Assembly (NCBI RefSeq): GCF_036323735.1
Contig: NW_026947368.1
Location: forward strand, 918,001 to 982,000
Length of the DNA: 64,000 bases
Reading direction: 5' to 3'
From: Rattus norvegicus
Lineage: Eukaryota > Chordata > Mammalia > Rodentia > Muridae
In this document: positions 1-14,525 of the stretch, piece by piece
Position numbering within the stretch: the first letter of the stretch is position 1
How the letters are laid out: every line of letters starts with the position of its first letter
The notes under the pieces: generated by a model
What the model was told of the DNA's origin: nothing
Seen by the model: only the letters and a program-made list of their open reading frames with translations
The model's database searches: none
Made by a program: the position numbers and the translations under genes

Positions 1-966
1 AATTGGTCTCTAATTCAACGTAAACAGCCACTTGGGAGGGAGAATAAAGAGGATGATGATATCAGTGATGGGGAGAAGAAAGTTGGCCTTCTGACTTGGT
101 GTAACAAAAAAAAGGAAGAAATATATGATACTTGGGATAGCTCACAGAGACTTTAGTAGGGGTTGAGTGGGATCTCTGAAGAGATAGCCTTGATCTGACC
201 CTTCCACATATGGGAATAATGAGCTTGGGCCCTTTCAGAAACATATGGACTTCCCTGTTCTTTTGGTTCCTGGAAGTTAGAGATTTTATATCATTAATTT
301 CTTTATTCCAAATGCCAAGTGTTCAGCAGGGCACAGTTGTTTTCCTGAGAGCTCATGGCCTTTATTCTTTTTGTCAAGAAGAAAAAGGTCCTAAAGATGA
401 AGAGAAAGACAAGTATTGTGTCCTCCCCTCACAGTTAACTCTTCCATTCTTTGGATTCCTATAGTGCAGTTTGTGTCTGACATTGATATCTCAGAGAGAG
501 AATGATTCTAGTTGAGATTTCCTTATCTCAGTCTTTCCACTAGTATTACTCTGACTACCATTCCCTGACAATGATCTTTTGATTTCTGAGTTAATAGCTG
601 TGATTACCTAGCAGCTTTCTTTTCTCTTATTTCTTACATTTTTTAATTTTAAGCAAATTTTATTCCTGTTTTATTCGATATTTTTATATTTACATGTCAA
701 ATCTTATTTCCTTTCCCAATTTCCTGCCCAGAAGATCTCTATCTGGTCCCCCTCCTCTTATATAACCCCCCCTTACTGTCCGTTTTCAGCTCATTGATGT
801 GCCACTAGAATGCACTTCTGTATTTGATGTGCTCTAGCTGTGTCTCACATGGAAGATCTATATACAGTTGCTGTCAGCATGCACTTCTTAGCTTTATCAA
901 ACTTATCAATTTATCTATTCTAGTGAGTGATATATATATATATATATATACATACATACATACATA
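1..966. repeat. Tandem-unit copy A (isolated, left edge)
   Basis: The first bases match the starts of the units at 32560, 34751 and 37112 (AATTGG, TAATTCA, GTAAACAGCC, then a GGGAGAAG-rich stretch). The match continues through the block near 465-600 that is also seen at 30740, 33030 and 35220. From about 640 the unit contains an old antisense L1 3' UTR piece shared by all copies, so that L1 was present before the unit was amplified. Homology to the other units stops at the microsatellite near 931-966. The copy may be cut by the window edge. No convincing coding potential: reading frames in different copies do not agree. Confidence 0.8.
931..966. repeat. (TA)n(CATA)n microsatellite
   Basis: About ten TA units followed by CATA units. 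It occupies the same place in unit A as the CA/TA, CA and TATATC tracts in units B, C and D. Confidence 0.95.
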
Positions 967-1039
967 TTTCTGCCACATATTTGGCATGATCTGAATGGGA
1001 TTCCATCAGTCTCTGCTATTAATTCATAGATAGTATCGT

Positions 1040-1870
1040 TCCACCTTTTAAAAAGGAGTGAACCATGCACATTTTGTGTGTAATTTTCTTAAGCTTCCAG
1101 TTATCTGTGTACTGCATCTTGGGTCACTTGAGCTTTTATGCCAATATTCACTTTCAGTGATTTCAAACAATGTGTATTTTTCTGTGATTGCATTACCTCA
1201 ATCAGTGTGATATTTTCTAGTTCATTCCATTTGTCTATGTCTTTTTTGAGATCATTGGTTTGATACCCTAGTAGTACACCATTGCGTAGATGTACCACAT
1301 TTTCTGTATTCATTCCTCTGATGAATGCCATTAGGGTTCCTTCTAGGTCCTGGGTATTATAAATAAGGCTGCTATGACCATAGTTGAGGTTGTCTCTTTT
1401 TTGTATATTGGAGCATCTTTTGGTTATATGCCAAGAAGAAATATATCTGGGTCCTCAGGTCGTGCAATTTCTAATTTTCCGAGGAATCTCAGACTGATTT
1501 CTAGAGTGTTTGAACCAGTTTGTAATCCCACCAACAAAGAAGGAGCATTCCCCATTTTTGACATCCTTATCAACATCTGCTATCTCCTGAGTTTTTATTT
1601 CAGCCTTTCTTACATGTGTGAGGTGGAATCTCAGGGTTGTTTTCATTGACATTTCCTAGATGACTAAAAATGATGCACATTTCTTTAGATGCTTCTCAAA
1701 TATTTGATATTCCTCAGTTGAGAAATCTTTGTTTAGTTTGGACCACAATTTTAATAGGGTTATTTGTCTCTCTGAATCATTACTTCTTGAGTTCTTTGTA
1801 TGTATTAGGTAATAGCCCTCTGTCAGGTGTAGGATTGGTGTAGACCTTTCCCCAATTTGTTTCCTGTCAT
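1040..1870 (-). mobile_element. L1 3' UTR fragment, antisense
   Basis: Reads as the reverse complement of the rodent L1 3' region. Recognisable blocks include the 'not more than one tail' region near 1185-1340 and a block near 1370-1560 that also occurs at 23590-23750 and 43980-44180, and in sense at 49240-49500. Old and indel-rich. It appears to continue the L1 piece inside unit A across the microsatellite. Confidence 0.8.
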
Positions 1871-3050
1871 ATATATATGACAAAGTTGTTCTGAACCTTG
1901 ACACCCACTGGCAAGTAGTCCAATAAGGTGTACAACAACAAGGAGTTGGTGAGCAACATTCCTCTATTAGTGGCTTTAGCAAGCTGACTGAATCCTCCGG
2001 CCTCCGTATGTGCTGGGTCAGGAATCTATATGGATGTCACACTGTTATTTAGACAGACTACACCAAAAACATCATATTATTTACACAGTACAGTATTGAA
2101 GCCTCTCCACATCACATAAATGGGATACTGATGTTAATATTCTACAGAGATGACAGCAATCTCTCCCTACTCTTGTCAGGAATTTATTCTTCCATAAGGA
2201 AAATCAATGTGTATTGTTATGTTTCAAAGCCTGAACTAAAGGTCTGATCATAAAAAATCGTTTTTAAAGTTTTTAAAGTTCATCCTGGTTTCATTTGAGA
2301 TTTTTGGATAGGCAGATGTTTCCCAATAGTGTTTGCGATATATAATAAGTACACAGTGAAATGTGTCGGCTGAAAGAATAACATCGTATACAACAGAGTA
2401 CACGATGCCTGCTGTATAGGTTATTCTTTCTCACAGGAGAAAGTTTATGTATCAAAAGATGTGTGGATTAGTACAGCAGCTGCTGACAAGTTTTGAAGAA
2501 GCATTGCTGAGGGCTACAATGGATTTTCAACACCGTGATATGCCATGGCCAGTAGGGACTAGCAATTACTTGGTTTGGAAACATCAGATAATGTGATGTT
2601 TGACAGCTAGGTTGGATGATTCTGGATTATTGTTAAATTAGCACAAAAGCATGTAAATACAAGATGGCATTCCAGAGCAATGAAGAGTCATTGTGGGGAC
2701 CTTCACCCAGAACAAAGAAGTTGATTACCAGAACCATAGATTGTGATCAGATCCAAATGACTATAAATAAAGAAATATGGGAATCACTTGTTCATCAAAT
2801 TTGACACTTTATTAACTATTTCCGTTTTGTCCTACTGTTCTGTGCTAATCCTTAGCTCTTCATTACTTGTTCTTAAACAAGTGTTAATATGTGTTGATTA
2901 CCACATGCTATTTAGCAGAAGGAATTCAGGAAAAATATTTATTCCTGCTTTCTCTGGCAAGTCAGCCAGGAGCCTCTCCCTGATTGGGGAGCTCCTTAAC
3001 TGTTATTGAACCTCATATAAAAGGGAAAGAAAGACATCACTCCCACTGAT

Positions 3051-3053
<3 letters not shown>
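1871..3053. other. Unassigned interspersed or unique DNA
   Basis: No gene, SINE or L1 signature recognised. It is AT-rich with some low-complexity duplicated words (TTTTTAAAG near 2263-2280). An AATAAA lies near 2766, but no surrounding transcript structure can be argued. Confidence 0.5.

Positions 3054-3107
<54 letters not shown>
3054..3107. repeat. (TA)n microsatellite
   Basis: Almost uninterrupted TA dinucleotides with one TACA break. Confidence 0.95.
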
Positions 3108-4249
3108 GTCCATATATATCAGATGAACCAAAAAAAAAGCTGCACAACCTTTTGTTTAGTGCTTTTACCTTTTCATAGATTTTAGACAATATTCTCTCTA
3201 TGCAAAAAAGAATTCCATCTAGGTAAAATGTTCCAAAGGTTATTGTTAAATACTTTACATAGGATAATGTGCTTAGACTGGTGTACATTTTATATATAGT
3301 CATTCAGTCCAACAGCTGATTCATCCACAGGTGTTCTGCATACTTAAATGCATACAAATATACCTCCATGTATGTGGATATTAAACGTAGAGGACCTACC
3401 AATACATTTGGGTGGATCGATGGATCGATGCAAGGATTGATAGGGTAGAGAAAGAGTCCCCCAAAGCACCAAACTTATTTCTTTTCAATGGCATTTTTAT
3501 GTCTCCTTAAACAAATGATCTTAAAAATTACCTCAGATATAAAATATTACAAATCATGGGAGTTAGAGAAGGATGTTCAAAGGGTTGTTTCATTCTATAT
3601 GTTCTTTATAATTTGAAAGAAACAGTGTCCTATGGCATTGCCTAAACTTCATGCACAGTTGTGACTTAAGACGTGGTCCTGAATATTTACCTTGAATACA
3701 AATTCGTCCCCAACTTATTTCTCTTTTTAGGGTAATAATGAAATACTTTTGTATTTATCATTATATAGCCTTTATTTACTATTAAGTGGAATGGTCTCAT
3801 TCTATCCTTTAGTTTTGCTTTATTACATCTTTCTAGCAAACAACTAAAATCATATCTTTAATCCTAATTTCTAAGATTATCTGAAGCAAATGAGGAAGTC
3901 TATAAAATCATTAATTCATCTAACCAACATTATTATATGAAAGCTTATCTTTATGTTGATCTGCAGGACAGATACTCAGTGGGGACTGTTGGGGGACAGG
4001 GCAATGCACAGCAATTCTTGTGCTTGTAAGTCTGAGAGGAAAGGCAAATCAGGTGCAAGAAGCAATCCCCAGATGAAGTCTCTTGACCCTTTGGAACTCT
4101 AGCTCATGCATCTTAGTCCACGCAAATGGTCAGAGAAATCAAGGAGGGTCACCTGTTAGCCTGAGCCTTTCCTAGATTGCTCCAGACAAAGGGCCACTTT
4201 TGTCTGTTTGTCTGTCTTTGTGTTTGTTTTGTTTTCTTAAACAGTGTTT
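3108..4249. other. Unassigned AT-rich DNA
   Basis: No recognisable gene or repeat. A small direct repeat of GGATCGAT occurs near 3414-3428. Confidence 0.5.
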
Positions 4250-4372
4250 TATTTGTATTGCCCTGGGTATCATGGTACTCACTACATAGACCAGGCTGGC
4301 CTTTAGTTCACAGTTACACCCACCCATTATCAGGTACTGGAATTAAAGGCATGAACCAACACTATCAGGCAT
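4250..4372 (-). mobile_element. B1 SINE, antisense
   Basis: Contains the antisense B1 core: ACATAGACCAGGCTGGCCTT, then CTGGAATTAAAGGCATGAACC. Diverged. Confidence 0.8.
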
Positions 4373-4708
4373 CTGAGGACTCTTAAAAATTTCTACGCAA
4401 CCATACAACTTGTATTTAAACAAATAGTATCTGAATTTATAACTAACATGTAGACTAAACCTAAGAAGCTTACAAAATTCAAATGTAATTTGTTCGGCTG
4501 ATGTCATATTTTGTGATTTCATTGTCATGCAAATATGAGGACCTGAGTTTGAATTCCCAACATGTATGTAAAAAGCCACCAGTTGAGAACAGAAATACTT
4601 TTTTTTGATGATTGATAAACTCATCTAAGAGCGCTGTTTCAAATGAGTTATGAGTTCTCTTTTTATGTTCAAAGTTTGTTTGTGTTTTAACCATGTGAAT
4701 GTGTGCAT

Positions 4709-4744
<36 letters not shown>

Positions 4745-5109
4745 ACACACAAACTCACAGGCACATGCATATGCCCATGCACACACACAGGTATGTGTGA
4801 TGTTTGAAGAAGCCAAAAGGGATCATTGGAAGACTTGAGGCTGAATTTACTGTCAGGGTGGGGGAGGAAGGCATATTAGACCCAGAAGAGAAAACAGAGT
4901 GAAAGAGGAGGAACATGCAATGGTTGATGTTTCAAAAAAGCATGGACATACCATCTGGTTAATTGGACTTAAGAGAAGGCCAGAGAAAACATACTAATAG
5001 TGTGGAATTATAGATAGACAATAGATTTTAATGAGATAAAGTGTAAATATCTGGCCAGTTCCATTCCTCATAATAGCTTATCTAAATAAAATTGTGTATG
5101 TATGTTTGT
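4373..5109. other. Mostly unassigned DNA with a CA tract
   Basis: A short B2-like scrap (GAGGACCTGAGTTTGAATTC) lies near 4537-4556. The (CA)n tract is listed separately. The rest is unassigned; peptides read across the CA tract are translated microsatellite. Confidence 0.45.
4709..4751. repeat. (CA)n microsatellite
   Basis: About twenty CA units with one CATA interruption. Confidence 0.95.
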
Positions 5110-5308
5110 TGTGTGTGTGTGTGTGTGAGTGTGTGTGTTGTGTGTGTGTCTTTTAACAGGGAATAAAATGGACAAAGACAGGGTAAAAACACTAGATTGG
5201 GATTAATTTTCTTTCTACAACAAATTACCTCTTTGCTGTTTTTTGTTTGTTTGTTTGTTTTTGTTTTTCTTGTTGATGGTGGTGGTGGTGGTGTTGGTGG
5301 TGGTGTTG

Positions 5309-5346
<38 letters not shown>
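5110..5346. repeat. Simple-repeat cluster (TG)n, (TTTG)n, (GGT)n, (TG)n
   Basis: TG tract 5110-5149, TTTG units about 5241-5262, GGT units about 5276-5308, then TG to 5346. Between 5150 and 5240 the DNA is ordinary. Confidence 0.9.
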
Positions 5347-5349
<3 letters not shown>

Positions 5350-6259
5350 GCGCTATGTCTTCCTATTGTCTCAGTGCTCCAAGGTCACTCCCCAGACACC
5401 TTATAGAGATCAGGATTAGTGTATAAAGAATTGTATATCTCAGAGATCCTCTGTACAGTCAGGGTGCCGCAATTGTCACATACAGACAGGCTCCCACTGT
5501 GACATTAGAAGGAGCTCTTAATGGTGATGTGTAGTATGCATTAGTCAGACATACTTCCAAGACAATGGACTCTTACAAGGCTCTTTGGTTATTTCTTGCC
5601 TTCCTAACCATCCTTTCCCCTGGTGGCCCTGTTGCATACAAACTAGATTACAATATCCTAGTACGCCAGGAAAGCACTCTTGCCTGGTTCTTCCCTGATT
5701 TACCAGAAAGCAAGTAGAGGAACTCCACACAAAGCTTTCACTTAGGATTCAGAAGGCTTTCTCACCTACTCCCAACTTTGCATTTTCTCCCCTTAAAGGA
5801 CTGAAGAAAATTTCTGTCATCCACAATTGGTCGAAATCACCTTCCATAAGTGTCCTAGAAGGTTGCTAGTTGGCGAAAATCAAAATATGAGAGGAGGTGT
5901 GTTCAACAGCTTGCCCTCTTCTCAGCAGACAGTCAACAAATATTTCTCCAGGCTCTTCTGTGTGACAGCTCTGTGCCCATGTCTGAGGGGCCCACAGGTG
6001 TGTGAGACAAGGAACATAAGTTAGGGAAAGGAAGACTGCAACACAGTAAGGAAAACTGCGGGAGAGTTAGGTCATGTGGCCAGTAATTTCTTTGTTTTAA
6101 TTCCCTTCATCTCTTCCCTTTGCATCTGGACTACAGCCTTTTCCAAGTCCTCTCATCCCATTCCCACTCTCACATGCTCCTCTTCAATTGCTCCCTATCC
6201 TTTGCCTTAGAGATGGAGGATTCCCACATGTGTTCCAATCTGCCATACTCTACACCCCC
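5347..6259. other. Unassigned DNA
   Basis: No gene or repeat family recognised. The C/T-rich stretch 6100-6250 resembles antisense L1 3' UTR in composition, but I cannot align it securely. Confidence 0.4.
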
Positions 6260-6447
6260 TTTTTTAGTTGGGAGACTTTTAATGATTCTATTTCCTTAGG
6301 GGCTTTACCTCCATTTAAGTTGTTTACCTTGATTTAAATTTGAAATTGACTATTTTGTTCTGATTTTTTAATGTTAAGGAATATATGCTTTTGTAGTAAA
6401 CCTAAGGATTCTTTGAGTTATCTCATTGTTCCTCGTTATGCTTCCCT

Positions 6448-6750
6448 TCATTTCTCTATTTTGTTAGTTAGGATAGTGTCCCTCCATGTTTGAATTAGAT
6501 TAGCTAACTTGTTAATTTTATCAACTCTTGGGATCCTTGATAATATTATTGTGTTCCTTTTTTCTAATTTACTGATTCCAGCCTTGAGTTTGATAACTTC
6601 CTTCTGTCTCCATCCCTTTTTCTTTTTTTTTTTTCTTCTAGATGTTTCCCCTGTGTTTTTAAGTTGCTGGTACGTGATCTCTCTGATTGGACTGGAAAGG
6701 CCCTTTTTGAAGTGAACTCTCCTCTTTGCAATTCTCTCATTGTTTCTCAT
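6448..6750 (-). pseudogene. L1 ORF2 remnant (region after the endonuclease)
   Basis: A 100-codon open stretch on the minus strand resembles the basic, helical region between endonuclease and reverse transcriptase in L1 ORF2p. The diagnostic part is a lysine/glutamate-rich KEVIKLKAGISKLEKRNT segment followed by a region rich in IxxIxK, as in the family's KLRAEIN...INKI stretch. No catalytic residues lie in this piece. It sits downstream of the ORF1 remnant in the same orientation, as expected for L1. Truncated and frame-broken. Confidence 0.7.
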
Positions 6751-6989
6751 GAGTTTCTGTATGCTACTCCTTCATTTTCACTGAATTTTAGAATGTTTTT
6801 AATTTCTGTATGTCCTCTCGAGGCCATCAGTCATTTGGTAAAGAGTTGTCTAATTTATATGAGTTTGTAGAGACTTTTCCTTGATTTTTAATCCTAGCTT
6901 TAATCCATGGTGATCTTTTCCTATATCTGTGTTCTCTTATTGTATGTAAGACATCTGGCTAGGCCTTTCTGGCTTTTAGACCTTCTGTT

Positions 6990-7690
6990 GAAAATTAATA
7001 TAATTTTGTTAAGTTTGCCTATGTTTGTTTCTTGGGCTTTTTCCTTGTACCGTTTAATATCCTTTTTCTGTAGATTAAGTGTTTTGATTATTATGTGGAC
7101 ACATTTGTTTGATTTCTTTTCTTTTAGTCAAACATATTTCTTGTTCTGTAAACTTCATGTACATTCATGGACATCTTTTCCCTTAGGTTAGGAGAGGTTT
7201 CTTCTATTACTTTGTGGAAAATAGTTCCTGGAATTTTGAACTGAGAATCTTCTCCAACTATTACTATTGCACTTAGGTTTGTTTGTTTGTTTTTTACTTT
7301 TTTCATAGTGTCCCATATTTCTCAGAGGTTTTAGATTTACTATTTTTCTTTACTGATAGATTAATTCCTTCTGTCTTCTATGGCTGCAATTGCCACTCCC
7401 ATCTCTTATATTCCCTTGTTGATGTTTGTGTCTATAGTTTCTGTTCTCTTACCTAGGGTTTCTGTTTCCAGGGTTTCTTTATTTTATGTTTTTATCATTT
7501 CTTTTATTTTTCTTTTCAGGCCTTGTACAATCTTATTCATTTTCTTCACTCATTTGATCGTCTTTTCCTATATTTATTTACAGGTCTTATTCATTACTTT
7601 TTTAAAGTTCTCTACCATCTTCATAAGATTAGATTTAAGGTCATTTTCTGCTGCAGCTGTGATTTAATATTCATGACAGGCTGCTTTAGG
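6990..7690 (-). pseudogene. L1 ORF1 remnant
   Basis: The clearest piece is 7124-7306 on the minus strand. Its translation contains FHKVIEETSPNLREKMSMNV followed by HEVYRTRN, the conserved C-terminal segment of rodent L1 ORF1p, the RNA-binding chaperone of the retrotransposon RNP. From 7400 to 7680 the DNA corresponds, with indels, to the N-terminal coiled-coil part of ORF1, repetitive and rich in K/E codons on the minus strand. Multiple stops and shifts break the frame. Confidence 0.75.
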
Positions 7691-8250
7691 ATAGCTAGAA
7701 CATGGTTTTACCAATTGCCCTGGAGTTATTGATTGTGATCTTATGTTGGCCTTTAGCTCTCTTGGTTTTGCAGTTATTATTGATTTACATGATGATTTCT
7801 GAGATTATCAGTGTTGGAAAAGTGCTTTTGGATGCCCCACACCATTGATTCCTGTTTTTTCTCTAACTTCTAGTCTGAGTGTCCCAGAGCACCAGTTACT
7901 TGCAAAAGTTCAAACCCAGTAGGAGTCTATCCACGGATGTTTATGGCCTATGTGACCTATTGGGTTTTGGGTGCTTAACTTGTTTCTATGGTACCTAGTA
8001 TAAGTTTTGATTGGGGACCCTGTTACCAAATTAATCTAGAGCAAAGAGGTGGAAGTTGTTCTCCAGATAATGGACCCTAGGGATTGGGATGCTATTTAAG
8101 GTTCCTGCGTGTGCTTTAAGGCGTCTTGTTACACAAGGAATTGGGGCAGGACCTTATGTGGTTAGTCCTAGTCACAGCTGGTCTCCATGAAAGCAGTCAG
8201 AGTTGTGCATCAGAAAATGGAGTGCAAGATTGAGGGTGTAGTTTACTCCT

Positions 8251-10974
<2,724 letters not shown>

Positions 10975-11275
10975 TAGGAAATAACAGGGACAAAACTACA
11001 ATCCCAAGAGTACACAGGGATTTACCTATAACTCTAGCCATATATGTAGCAGAGGATGGACTTGGAAGGAGAGGTCCTTTGTCCTGTCAAGTCTCAATGT
11101 CCCAGAGTAGGGGAATGTCAGGGAATGGAGGTTGGAGGGAGTAGGTGGTAGGTGTATAAGAAGCTCCATCATAGAATCAGGGGAAGAGGGATGGGATAGT
11201 TTGTTCCTGGAGGTGAAACAAAGAAAGGGAATAACATTTAAAATGTAAATAAAAATAAATAAATTATGTCAATCT
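10975..11275 (+). mobile_element. L1 3' end, sense
   Basis: Shows the typical end of a rodent L1 3' UTR: purine-rich GGAATGGAGGTTGGAGGGAG, then GGGAATAACATTTAAAATGT, then an A-rich AATAAATAAA tail near 11250-11270. Strongly 5'-truncated. It marks the left margin of the SINE-rich block. Confidence 0.75.
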
Positions 11276-12659
11276 TTCCGTAACCATGCGTGGAGAGAAA
11301 AAACATTAAAAAAATTATACACATTTATTAAGATGAAGAAGAACTACACCAACCCTCTTTCTTTTTAGTATTGATGACATCATGCTGTGCATCAGCCATG
11401 CCCAAGTGCCCTTTCCTCTTCTTCTCCCGAAGTATCTCATTGCATACCTAGGATTGATCCAATTAAGTTCCTTGTGTCCTCAACAGTCGAATATGGCTTC
11501 AGAATGTGCAGCTCCTGCAATTATTTTCCTACAGGTAACCTCTGATCTTTCTCCTTTGGGAAGAAAAGATCTGAGTAAAGAGCCTGTATCCAGAGTTATG
11601 ATAAGCGTTTCCTTAAGATCCAGTGAACAATACAAATAGAGCACAAAGAAACCCTCTTCCTCTGAGAAAACTCAGACACTCATCTCTATTTTATAGAATG
11701 TTTTTAAAGTTAATCAACCCAAAGGCAATGCAGGCAAACTGTTACTGGCCACCCTGTTCATATCAAAAAAGAGGGACTGAATAATTTTGGAAAATAAAAA
11801 CCAAGTTCTGGGTCCATTTATGGATCTCTGACTGATAACAATAATAGTATTGAGAGTCAGTTTCCATTCCACACACCTCCCTTAGGATTCTGACCTTGAC
11901 CAAGGTACTGTGGTTCTGGGCATCTAATTCCAGACTTTCTGGCTGGGCTACAAGCAGCAGCTCAGAAGCCAGAAAACCTATAAAAGTAAGTGACTTCACC
12001 CAGGGTACCTCAGAACATCCTTCTTTTCTAAAATAGTTTTTATGGACTTATCATATCTCTACTCCAATAGTCCTAGATGCCCTGGACCTAGACAGATGTT
12101 GAAGTGTGCTTTTGTCACTCAGTTCGCACAAGATATTTGATTTAAAAAGATTAGAGGGATGTGGAGGTATTGATGAGTCTCAGTGGTTAGTAGTAGTTTA
12201 AATTAGTGTGAAAATAGAAATCTGAATGAAAGCCAGGAGGACAGGAGATTTAAGAAGGCCATTAGTGGTAATCCGAAGAGTAAATCTGAATAATAATAAT
12301 CAAGTCTGTTAAAACAAATATGAAAAGGGCTAGAAGAGAGCAAGCAACCATTGGAGCAAGACAAATATGCCTCTTGAAAATGAAGTGAACATTGGAAAAT
12401 TAGTATTGTAATTGGAAGTAAAAGGTACAGCAAGTCCTACAGTTAGAACAGTGATGGGGCCCAGGGTGCTGTACTCCAGGAGCCTATGGTAAAACTTAAA
12501 CTTGTGACAGAGAAATTGATTTCATAATGGTCTCTGTACCTACATATTCATTCCTCAATAATGTACTATGACAATTTTCTGATCAAAAGATAGCATTCAC
12601 AGTAGCAAAAGTAAAACTCCCTTAATGTCTCTAAAGCAGCAAACATGCCATTGACATAG
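11276..12659. other. Unassigned DNA, possibly intronic
   Basis: No L1 or SINE recognised. An open stretch at 11382-11530 is flanked by AG and by CAG/GTAACC, but it matches nothing I know. This stretch may belong to the duplicated XPR1-like locus upstream of its first visible exon. Confidence 0.4.
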
Positions 12660-12765
12660 TTTGGCGTGATGTTACACACTATGATCCTGGCACTTAGGCA
12701 GGAGAATTTCAAGTTAGAGGTCAGCCTGGGCTACATAGTGAGTTCTGTCTCAACCTATTCTCCTT
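12660..12765 (+). mobile_element. B1 SINE, sense
   Basis: Contains CAGCCTGGGCTACATAGTGA followed by GTTCTGTCTCAA, the B1 B-box-distal core. Diverged. Confidence 0.8.
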
Positions 12766-12939
12766 AAGAGAATTGTTATAAGAATTGAGCTATACCATTC
12801 AATAAACTCTAAGGGAATATATTGCATGAGTTAGTTGCTTAAAAGATTTATCATTATATTCAGAATAGTGGTCAGATGTGATTTTTGTGGAAATTTTAAG
12901 GCGAACACAGTCATTACCATTTCATTAGTGAAATCAATA

Positions 12940-13025
12940 TTATATAGTCTGTGGGTGCAGTCAAGTGGTAGAGTGCATACATCATGTGCATAAGACCCTG
13001 GGCTTGAAACCCAATGCTCTAAGAG
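12940..13025 (+). mobile_element. Old ID-type SINE (tRNA-Ala-derived)
   Basis: GGTGCAGTCAAGTGGTAGAG and later CCCTGGGCTTGAAACCCAAT match the A-box and B-box of ID elements. Diverged, with no clean A tail. Confidence 0.65.
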
Positions 13026-13094
13026 TGTCATTTAGTTTAGAGAATGCAACAGGCCTTAGATGATCACACTCCCTGCCTGTTTTTCTCTCCCTGA

Positions 13095-13228
13095 TTTTCT
13101 GAGACAGGGTTTTTCTGTGCAGCTGTCCTACAACTCACATTGTAGACCACGCTGGCCACCAATTCAGAGATCTGCCTGCCTCTTCCTCCCTGTTTTGGGA
13201 TTAGAGGCATGAGCCCCCACTGTCTGGC
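13095..13228 (-). mobile_element. B1 SINE, antisense
   Basis: GAGACAGGGTTTTTCTGTGC and GATCTGCCTGCCTCTTCCTC, then GGGATTAGAGGCATGAGCC, are the antisense B1 landmarks. Confidence 0.88.
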
Positions 13229-13339
13229 CCTTCATGTCTTTTATAGGCAAAGCAGAGATTTGTAGTCAACCAAGTGCTCCCCTGTCCAGCAAATGCTTTG
13301 TACCCTAACAACAGGTTGCCTATTGTGCTTCCATCACTT

Positions 13340-13450
13340 ATTTTTTCTTGAAAGGGTCTTACTCCATAGCACAGACTAGCCTCAAACTTGTTGCATTGCT
13401 GCCTCAGCCTTCTAAGTGAAGGCCTACAGGAACGAACCACTATGGCTAGC
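13340..13450 (-). mobile_element. Old B1 SINE, antisense
   Basis: AGCACAGACTAGCCTCAAAC and CTACAGGAACGAACCACTAT match antisense B1 with heavy divergence. Confidence 0.65.
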
Positions 13451-13724
13451 ATATTCTCCCTCCCCTTCCTTCCTCCTTTCCTCAACAACAACCACACACT
13501 CATCCACTGTTTACCTTCCAATTTTGCATTCAACTCCTTCCTACTTTACTACTTTACCCACCCTCGTTGTCTGAGCTTTGTGTATCTGTGTGATTTATTG
13601 GTTTCCTTTTTACCAGCAGTCACTCTGAATGGTCAGCCTTGAACCAGAGAACTGTTTCTATGTTTTCTCATTTTTTTTCCTTTCTTTTTCTCAGTATCCA
13701 GTATTTACTGCTCCCTTCCATTAG

Positions 13725-13864
13725 GTAGGCTTTGAAAATTTCTGGTTGGCTGATCAGATGATCAGCCTGTCAGTGATTCACATGGACCTGGAATATATGA
13801 TCTGTTTTAACAATTAGAACTAAAATGGGATGAGAGGCGGGCCGGTTGCCAAATGATCCACAAG
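13725..13864 (+). pseudogene. Xpr1-like pseudogene: XPR1-like pseudogene, exon I (EXS domain)
   Basis: The exon follows a pyrimidine-rich tract and a good acceptor (CTCCCTTCCATTAG at 13711-13724). Translation from 13725 gives VGFENFWLADQMISLSVIHM, then DLEYMICF. This is the EXS-domain part of XPR1, a plasma-membrane phosphate exporter that also serves as a cell-surface receptor for some mouse retroviruses. After CF the frame is lost: against the expected XPR1 exon there appear to be two separate 1-nt deletions, one near 13809 and one near 13840, giving 140 bp instead of about 142. Stops TAG and TAA follow in the original frame. The 3' end reads CCACAAG then TT, so the expected GT donor is mutated. 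The next exon lies 1.2 kb downstream in the same orientation. Identification rests on remembered XPR1 protein sequence, not on an alignment. Confidence 0.85.
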
Positions 13865-14409
13865 TTAGTGTATAATTTTGTATTCACACTAGTGAATTGC
13901 CAGCATAAACAAAGAACTATTGGGAATGATAACTATGACAGTAAAGGTCATGATGAAAACTCATCCAACAGCATTGCACATCTAATTAAATGTGTTTGTC
14001 ACCCTGTTAGCAATCTCCTTATCTGAAATCATTTATTTGGCTTTTAGGTTGTGTTATGATTTTAGTCAACCACTTGCCAATATATCTAAAACTTACACTT
14101 AAAGAATTCAGCAGTAATCTCTCAACCTTCATATGTGTTGGGAGCTGTATCACAACGGCTAGAGTGCCAGCAACTTGTCCTCATAGAAATGCTCAGGATG
14201 CCATTGTAGGTGCCAGTGGTCCATGTACTGATTGCTTAGAATCATGTCAGATGCCGTGAGAAAGAACATCCTGGTCAATTCAGAAGTCTTGACCTTCTTC
14301 TGGTTCTTTACTCATGCTTAGGTGATGCCAAGTTCATTTAGTTAGGAATTCTGCATTAATAACACAGATCTAATGGAGACAGATCTAGCTTGTACTCAGA
14401 AAAGATCAT

Positions 14410-14525
14410 GATGAATTGGGTGTGGCAGGCCACCACGCCCCTGCAATCCCTGCAAGGGAGGCTGAAGCCATAGGATGGTCGGTCATACTGGGGTGCATAA
14501 ATGTAATCCTGTCCCCAAAATAAAA
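14410..14525 (+). mobile_element. Degenerate B1-related SINE, sense
   Basis: GGGTGTGGCAGGCCACCACG, then TGCAATCCCTGCAAGGGAGG, resembles the B1 start and its CACCTTTAATCCCAGCA core. It lies in the intron between XPR1-like exons I and II. Confidence 0.5.

Larger units (their letters stand above)
6260..8250 (-). mobile_element. Old L1 with 5' UTR, ORF1 and part of ORF2, antisense
   Basis: Read on the minus strand the order is 5' UTR (about 8250-7700), ORF1 (about 7690-6990), then ORF2 pieces (about 6870-6260). The short distance between ORF1 and the ORF2 linker region shows that most of the endonuclease domain is deleted. The 6273-6400 part corresponds to a later ORF2 segment also present near 46180-46230, so there is a second internal deletion. 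All frames are broken; no activity is possible. Confidence 0.8.

Noticed and set aside
4479..4838. Cysteine/valine-rich and histidine/threonine-rich small proteins
   Set aside because: They are translations of the CA/TG microsatellite in several frames.
11382..11530. Possible exon with AG before and CAG/GTAACC after
   Set aside because: The peptide matches neither the preceding XPR1 exons nor any family I know, and splice-like dinucleotides are common by chance.
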